From a virus, in the IMG/VR virus record IMGVR_UViG_3300017987_000070, positions 1 through 64,000 of that record: 64,000 bases of DNA; one strand, 5' to 3'. The notes beneath the pieces are model-generated. The model ran no database searches. It saw nothing but the letters and a program-made list of their open reading frames with translations, and had not been told where the DNA came from. A program made the translations under genes and the position numbers. Below, piece after piece: positions 59,191 through 64,000 of the stretch (its first letter is position 1; every line of letters begins with the position of its first letter).

Positions 59191-62100
59191 TTATCTCCTC
59201 TCCAGTACAGTTAAGGATCTGCCAATGGTGATCACGGTAGCTGAAGACACAGCTCGTCTTACCGTGACGACATCTCCCGAGTTCAGGCTGAGCAGGCTCG
59301 AAAAGCTGACCGTGAATTGTCTATTGGCACCTACAAAGGCGACCGTCTCATAGGATCGTAGGGTGTTGGGAACTTGCGTACCATTGACGTAGAGCGCGAA
59401 TGAGGTCGACACAGGCGCATTTGTGGTGATGCTGGTGAGGCTAACGTGTGCGATGTACGAAGATGTGTTGTTCACCGTGATGGACAGATCAGGAACGTCT
59501 ACGAAGGTCGTAGACGTCGTGCTCACCGCGTTGGAGGCACTGACCTGTTGGTCATCAAGAGCGGGCAGCGACACGTTAACCTCAGTTTGGTTCCCGCCCG
59601 CGTTGGCTACGGACACGAGTGGTCCGGTGAAGTTGAGCGTGTCGTAGGTGCCGGGAAGAGACGCGCCCTCATCTTGGATGGTGATCGCACTGCCGGGAGG
59701 CCCTTGCGGCCCTTCAGGACCTTGTACGCCTCGGATAGCATAGATCACCAGACCACATTGATCTGCCACGGTGCGTATATCGTCGTTACCTGAGAGACGG
59801 CGAGCTTCGAGGCGGAGCTGATCTCCCACGTCGAGGTCCAAAATCGTGGTCACACTGGCGTTACCTCGACCTTGTGAGCTGTTACGGTTGTAAACCGCGC
59901 CGGTCATGCCAGGGATGCTCGCAAAGCCTCCTCCCGTGTTTCGGGTGACACGTACCTCCGAGGTGGTACGTCCACCCGAGTCAAAGTTTTCCAAGGTACC
60001 ATAGCCTATGATCACGTAGCGGCCTGCTACATTGACCGTGACGTTGGATGTCCCTGGAATATGTGTAAAAGCTGAGGTTATGAGGTTCTGCGCGCCCAAA
60101 GGGACTGCTGCAAAGGACGTGGGTAGCGTGGGACCATTAACAGTGGTGACACCCGCGAATGCGTTAAGATCTTGAGAGAGGGTACGACTCTCCAGAGTCC
60201 AACCCCCGGACCCGTTCGACACCAAGATGCGATCGGCTACAGCGCCACCGCTCGAAAGGTTTTGAACCACAAGTGAATCAGATCCGCCAGCGCTGTGTGT
60301 TGAGGCGTGAGCGTTGGGATCTCTGGGTTGGGAGGCATCATCCAAAGTAGCGTCAGTGATTTTCCCGTTCAACTCGGCAAGAGTACCTGAACCAAGGTTC
60401 CCTATGTCCGTGTTGTGAGGGTTGTCCGTCCGAGCGATGTGTGTGTTCGTGGTGCTCGCCTGAGCTGACACGTCGATACCGTCAACTGTGGAGACGTTGA
60501 CTACAGCGTTTCCGCCAATATCTACGTTACCTGTGAAGGCTCTACCTCCATCGGTTCGAGCATACTGAGGGTGATCATCATCCCCCAGACCGCTCAAGGA
60601 GCCGTGGTCTGTCGTATCAGTAGGTGTAGGAATGAGCACCCAACCGCCCGTGCCGTTAGACTCCAAGATGCGTCCTGAAGGCGCGGCCCCGCTGGATAGG
60701 TCTTGAGCGGTTACCGGGTCGCTGCCCCCGGCGCTGTGCGTTGAGGCGTGAGCGTTGGGATCTCTGGGTTGGGAGGCATCATCCAAAGTAGCGTCAGTGA
60801 TTTTCCCGTTCAACTCTGCCAGAGTACCTGAACCAAGGTTCCCTATGTCCGTGTTGTGAGGGTTATCTGTGCGAGCGATGTGTGTGTTGGTTGTGGTCGC
60901 TTGAGCTGACACATCCACGCCGTCAACCAAACCCACGTTGGTCACATCATTGGTGCCCAGATCAACATCTCCCGTAAACGCGCGTGTTCCCGATGCCAGC
61001 ACATACTGAGGGTGATCATCATCTGCCAGCCCCCCTAACGCGCCGTGATCTGTGATCACCGTAGGTGTGGCGATCAAAGAGAAGCCCCCTGTTCCATCGG
61101 TCTCCAGCAGTTGTCCCGAAGGTGCAGCCCCACTCCCCAGGTTTTGCACCGTAAGCTCATCACTCCCGCCTTGTTCGTGTGTTGAGGCATGTGCGTTAGG
61201 ATCACGTGGGTCACTGGCATCGTCCAACGTGGCGTCAGTGATCTTACTATTCAACTCGGCAAGAGTACCAGAGCCAAGGTTTCCAATGTCCGTGTTGTGA
61301 GGGTTGTTCTGCTGCGCGATGTGTGTCGTGGCGTTGGTGTTGAGCGCGGACACATTCACGCCATCGACATCCCCTGTAACTTGAATATCTCCTGCGACCG
61401 AAAGATTGCCGCTGTCACTGATGGTCACCGTGGAGTCTTGAATGACCTGACCCGTAACTCCATCAAAGCGCGCCACGGCGTTATCCGTAGAGCCCCCTGC
61501 ATTAGAGACTTGACCGGGCGTCACTGGGCGTTCAAACCATACGCTGCCGTCAAAGATATAAAACAGACCGTTGGATTGGACAAACGCCTCATCCCCCTCT
61601 TGAACTACCAGGGCATCACGAGCCGAAATGTCTGCGACCACATCAAACGAGGGAAGCGCCGATGCCGGAATTTGACTTGTCGGTACCTTGCCCGTAGCGT
61701 CTAGCTCTGCTACCCCGTTATTCGCACCCTTCTGTGAGGTAGGGATTGCTCCAACGTCAGAAGCCGTGGTACCGTGGGGGTTGCCCGAAACGATGTTACG
61801 GTGTACGGTGTTGGCCGCCACGTCGGAGTTCGCGCTGACGCGAGCTTCCGTGTAGTAAAGGTTTGTGCCCCCTTCACTCAACTCATCGGTGTCCTTGTTA
61901 GAAAACGCTGTATCAAAGCGACCCGAGTTCAGGTATTGCGTGTGAGGGTCGCCCACAGTAAGATCGGGCAAGCTGTTGTGGGAGAGGGGATCACTGCCTC
62001 CGTCCTGATGTGTGGCCGCATGAGATACAGGAGGGCGTGCCGTACCCGCTGCGTCTACAGTCTCGGGAAACAGCTTGTCGTTAAACTCTGAGAGGTCAAA

Positions 62101-63312
62101 AGTTCCGCTAAGACTCTGGAAGCTCGTGCCGTGCGGGTTTGTCTGTCCTACATGCGTGTCGAAGTCGCTCTTGAGGGTAGACACGTCAACTCCGTCGACG
62201 TCCCCCACGTTGACTACATCATTCCCACCAAGATCCGCGTCTCCGTTAAAGGCTCTTGTACCGTCTGATCGGATATACTGAGGGTGGTCGTCATCAGCTA
62301 ACCCGCTGAGGCTACCATGATCTGTAATCACAGACGGAGTAGGTATTAACGAGAAGCCTCCCGTCCCATCAGTCTCTAGAAGTTGACCAGACGGGGCGCC
62401 GCCGCTTCCCAAGTCCTGTACGGTAAGCTCATCGCTTCCTCCTTGAGCATGAGAAGCCGCGTGCGCATTCGGGTCTCTAGGGTCACCTGCGTCATCCAAC
62501 GTCGCATCGGTAACCAACGCGTTGAGATCCGACAAGGTACCTGACTCCAAATTATCAAGTCCCGTCAGGTGTGGGTTGTCAGTTCGTCCACGGTGCGTGG
62601 TGTTTGCGCTCACGTTCGAGTTGGCGTTCACCCGAGCTTCCGTATAGTACCGATTCGTACTACCTTCGCTAAGCTCATCTGTAGTGCGTGCAGACAGCCA
62701 AGACGTGATACGGCTCAAATTGAAATACTGAGTGTGCGGATCACCTACGGTCAAGCCTGCCAGCGTGTTGTGAGCTAGAGGGTCGCTACCTGAGACCCCG
62801 TGAGTAACAGCGTGAGCATTTGGGTCTCTTGGGTCTCCTGCATCATCTACATTCGCGTCTGTAAGGGCAGCGTTTAGTTCTGAAAGTGTGCCAGAGCCTA
62901 GATTGCCAAGGTTTGTATCATGCGGGTTGTCTACACGAGAGATGTGCGTGGTGGTGTTCGAGCTGAACGCGTCGAAGTCCACCCCATTGAGAGTTCCAAC
63001 ATTTTCAATGGAATTCCCGGCGAAGTCCTGATTGCTCTCCTGAAGCTCCACATCAGCGGGCTCTTCACCGTCATGAGCCGAGATGACGGCATCAAGCAAA
63101 AGCTTGTTGACGGGTAAGAGCGCCGAAGAATACCGCACTTCGATCTCAGTAGGCGTGGTGCCTCCAAATGCAGGAACGGAGCTAAAGGACACGCTCTCAT
63201 AGCCCAAGAGACGGCCTACCAGAGAATCTTCCAATTCCTGATTGAGCTTGGAAAGGCTCACCGTACCTTCTGCTGTATCAGAGAGAATATTATACGCGTA
63301 GACTACAGACAT
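59191..63312 (-). CDS. Large repeat-rich tail fibre, 1,373 aa
   Basis: After an N-terminal domain of about 75 residues shared with the 58013 protein come many repeats of the form DHGSLSGLxDDDHPQY, RAFTGDVDLGTNDVTNVG, DNPHNTDIGNLGSGTLAELN and DPNAHASTH. They fall into modules of about 147 residues. Near the C terminus is a short collagen-like piece (GVQGPEGPQGPPGS, about residue 1190). The last 160 residues are beta-rich with strands such as VTVRRAVSSATVITIGRSLT and probably form the receptor-binding tip. The repeats are typical of phage side fibres. It ends two bases before the 58013 start. Confidence 0.82.
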   Translation of the reverse strand: MSVVYAYNILSDTAEGTVSLSKLNQELEDSLVGRLLGYESVSFSSVPAFGGTTPTEIEVRYSSALLPVNKLLLDAVISAHDGEEPADVELQESNQDFAGNSIENVGTLNGVDFDAFSSNTTTHISRVDNPHDTNLGNLGSGTLSELNAALTDANVDDAGDPRDPNAHAVTHGVSGSDPLAHNTLAGLTVGDPHTQYFNLSRITSWLSARTTDELSEGSTNRYYTEARVNANSNVSANTTHRGRTDNPHLTGLDNLESGTLSDLNALVTDATLDDAGDPRDPNAHAASHAQGGSDELTVQDLGSGGAPSGQLLETDGTGGFSLIPTPSVITDHGSLSGLADDDHPQYIRSDGTRAFNGDADLGGNDVVNVGDVDGVDVSTLKSDFDTHVGQTNPHGTSFQSLSGTFDLSEFNDKLFPETVDAAGTARPPVSHAATHQDGGSDPLSHNSLPDLTVGDPHTQYLNSGRFDTAFSNKDTDELSEGGTNLYYTEARVSANSDVAANTVHRNIVSGNPHGTTASDVGAIPTSQKGANNGVAELDATGKVPTSQIPASALPSFDVVADISARDALVVQEGDEAFVQSNGLFYIFDGSVWFERPVTPGQVSNAGGSTDNAVARFDGVTGQVIQDSTVTISDSGNLSVAGDIQVTGDVDGVNVSALNTNATTHIAQQNNPHNTDIGNLGSGTLAELNSKITDATLDDASDPRDPNAHASTHEQGGSDELTVQNLGSGAAPSGQLLETDGTGGFSLIATPTVITDHGALGGLADDDHPQYVLASGTRAFTGDVDLGTNDVTNVGLVDGVDVSAQATTTNTHIARTDNPHNTDIGNLGSGTLAELNGKITDATLDDASQPRDPNAHASTHSAGGSDPVTAQDLSSGAAPSGRILESNGTGGWVLIPTPTDTTDHGSLSGLGDDDHPQYARTDGGRAFTGNVDIGGNAVVNVSTVDGIDVSAQASTTNTHIARTDNPHNTDIGNLGSGTLAELNGKITDATLDDASQPRDPNAHASTHSAGGSDSLVVQNLSSGGAVADRILVSNGSGGWTLESRTLSQDLNAFAGVTTVNGPTLPTSFAAVPLGAQNLITSAFTHIPGTSNVTVNVAGRYVIIGYGTLENFDSGGRTTSEVRVTRNTGGGFASIPGMTGAVYNRNSSQGRGNASVTTILDLDVGDQLRLEARRLSGNDDIRTVADQCGLVIYAIRGVQGPEGPQGPPGSAITIQDEGASLPGTYDTLNFTGPLVSVANAGGNQTEVNVSLPALDDQQVSASNAVSTTSTTFVDVPDLSITVNNTSSYIAHVSLTSITTNAPVSTSFALYVNGTQVPNTLRSYETVAFVGANRQFTVSFSSLLSLNSGDVVTVRRAVSSATVITIGRSLTVLERR
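60301..61400 (-). repeat. Tandem 441-base repeats in tail fibre gene
   Basis: The block starting TGAGGCGTGAGCGTTGGGAT (plus-strand reading) occurs at 60301 and again at 60742, nearly identical over at least 180 bases, and in a diverged form at 61183. The spacing is 441 bases, or 147 codons, in each case. The first two copies are the most alike, which suggests recent duplication or gene conversion. Confidence 0.85.
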
Positions 63313-63323
63313 AAGTTACTCTC

Positions 63324-64000
63324 TCAAGAGACGCGATAGAACATCAAGTAAGATGTAAATAGGGTGGATTCGTCGTTACTATCTGAAGTGCCGAACGCGA
63401 ACGTAATCGTGTAAGTAGCAGGATTGAGCGTGAACAAGACAAAACCGGAAGCAGGGTGTACCTGATCCGTACCTGAGCCTCCCAGCGATGTTCCGGCAGA
63501 GTCTTTGGGTTCTTGCCTGTGCAGATAAAACTGCGTGTTATCGAGATAGATAACAGCTACGAAGTCATCCGACTGACTATCATGATTCCACGTATAAGCG
63601 TAATCTAGTCTGTAAACCCCAGCCTCCGCGATGGTAAAGTTGAGTGTCGCTCGCGTCAGCAAGCCGTCTGTGGGAGGATTGCCAGGGTTATACTCTGCGG
63701 TCGTGGTGACGATATTTGTGTTGATATCCGTGATCAGACTCTCAAAGAGTGGTGAGTCTAGCTCAGCATCGATCCCTGCGAGATGCGCCGAGAGATGGTC
63801 CACATCCGAGACCTCGGGAGGCGTTGTGATCGGGGTGTAGTTCGCAGGTGTGAAGTCAATGTCAAGCTGATCTGCATCGATCTCATCTGCGCCGCCTTGG
63901 ATATGACTCGGAGCGTGGGCGTTCGGCGCACTCTCTATAGCGACCCATGTTGTATTGGCGTCGTTTCGACGGTAGATGGTATTCTCATCCGTCTTGTAGA
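63324..64000 (-). CDS. Tail fibre protein (partial, runs off window)
   Basis: The frame stays open past an internal GTG at 63803 to the window edge, so the 5' end is missing. The visible part reads WVAIESAPNAHAPSHIQGGA, DEIDADQLDIDFTPANYTP and VDHLSAHLAGIDAELDSP, a fibre motif (HxxSHxxGGxDEI) common in phage tail proteins. The C-terminal 150 residues form a beta domain with RLDYAYTWNHDSQSDDFVAV and ATYTITFAFGTSDSND. It is the first visible gene of the fibre operon and precedes the large fibre by 11 bases. Confidence 0.75.
   Translation of the reverse strand, partial: YKTDENTIYRRNDANTTWVAIESAPNAHAPSHIQGGADEIDADQLDIDFTPANYTPITTPPEVSDVDHLSAHLAGIDAELDSPLFESLITDINTNIVTTTAEYNPGNPPTDGLLTRATLNFTIAEAGVYRLDYAYTWNHDSQSDDFVAVIYLDNTQFYLHRQEPKDSAGTSLGGSGTDQVHPASGFVLFTLNPATYTITFAFGTSDSNDESTLFTSYLMFYRVS

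Noticed and set aside
60301-61400. Regularly spaced repeats that might suggest CRISPR
   Set aside because: The units are 441 bases, in frame within a fibre gene, and lack the short repeat-spacer pattern.
1-64000. tRNA or rRNA genes and integrase or attachment sites
   Set aside because: No cloverleaf-like sequence with conserved loops, no rRNA segment and no recombinase gene was noticed on reading; a dedicated tRNA scan was not possible.

Overview
The window is a 64 kb piece of the late (virion) region of a large tailed bacteriophage with a contractile, myovirus-like tail. The tail tube, paired chaperone-position genes, tape measure, hub with lysozyme-like domain, spike, gp25-like wedge, baseplate J-like wedge and tail protein I-like wedge lie in the usual order. 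No capsid, portal, terminase or sheath gene is seen, so those must lie outside. The host cannot be named; the DNA is moderately GC-rich, starts are ATG or GTG with GGAG-type ribosome sites, and promoter-like sites are sigma70-like. Gene packing is tight, many neighbours overlap by ATGA, and no stretch over 300 bases lacks a gene.

Layout: (1) 1-1486, a protein of unknown function and an RlpA-like double-psi barrel protein. (2) 1610-6785, a repeat-bearing protein, the probable tail tube gene with terminators on both sides, and three proteins that begin with the same short module (LIKLG..NPELR.HLRP). (3) 6836-12145, four mosaic proteins that combine conserved phage domains (a PPxxV/FFARH/LWGG N-terminal domain, an HExxH metallopeptidase, a ParB-like fold, ADP-ribosyltransferase-like folds) joined by short RVAxR helices. 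(4) 12161-26221, a membrane protein, two tail-assembly proteins, the tape measure and the central baseplate parts. (5) 26246-30929, a Snf2-type ATPase inside the baseplate operon and three small genes. (6) 30813-36383, a reverse-strand accessory island with promoter-like sequences before several genes, a DUF262 protein and a pair of paralogues. (7) 36561-53570, a 2,446-residue beta-repeat protein and the outer baseplate wedge genes. (8) 53663-55906, a phosphatase-RNA ligase fusion and a small membrane protein. (9) 55938-64000 on the minus strand, a patatin-like lipase, another LIKLG-module protein and a tail-fibre cluster that runs off the window.

Most genes work together to build the tail: tube and tape measure set the shaft, hub and spike pierce the envelope, wedges form the baseplate, and the fibre cluster recognises the host. 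The less usual content is a recurring N-terminal module on otherwise unrelated proteins (possibly a virion-sorting or cleavage tag), the run of RVAxR-linked mosaic proteins, the Snf2 ATPase among baseplate genes, and the reverse-strand island, which looks like accessory cargo for conflict with the host or other phages. All assignments rest on reading sequence and motifs; no database search was run.
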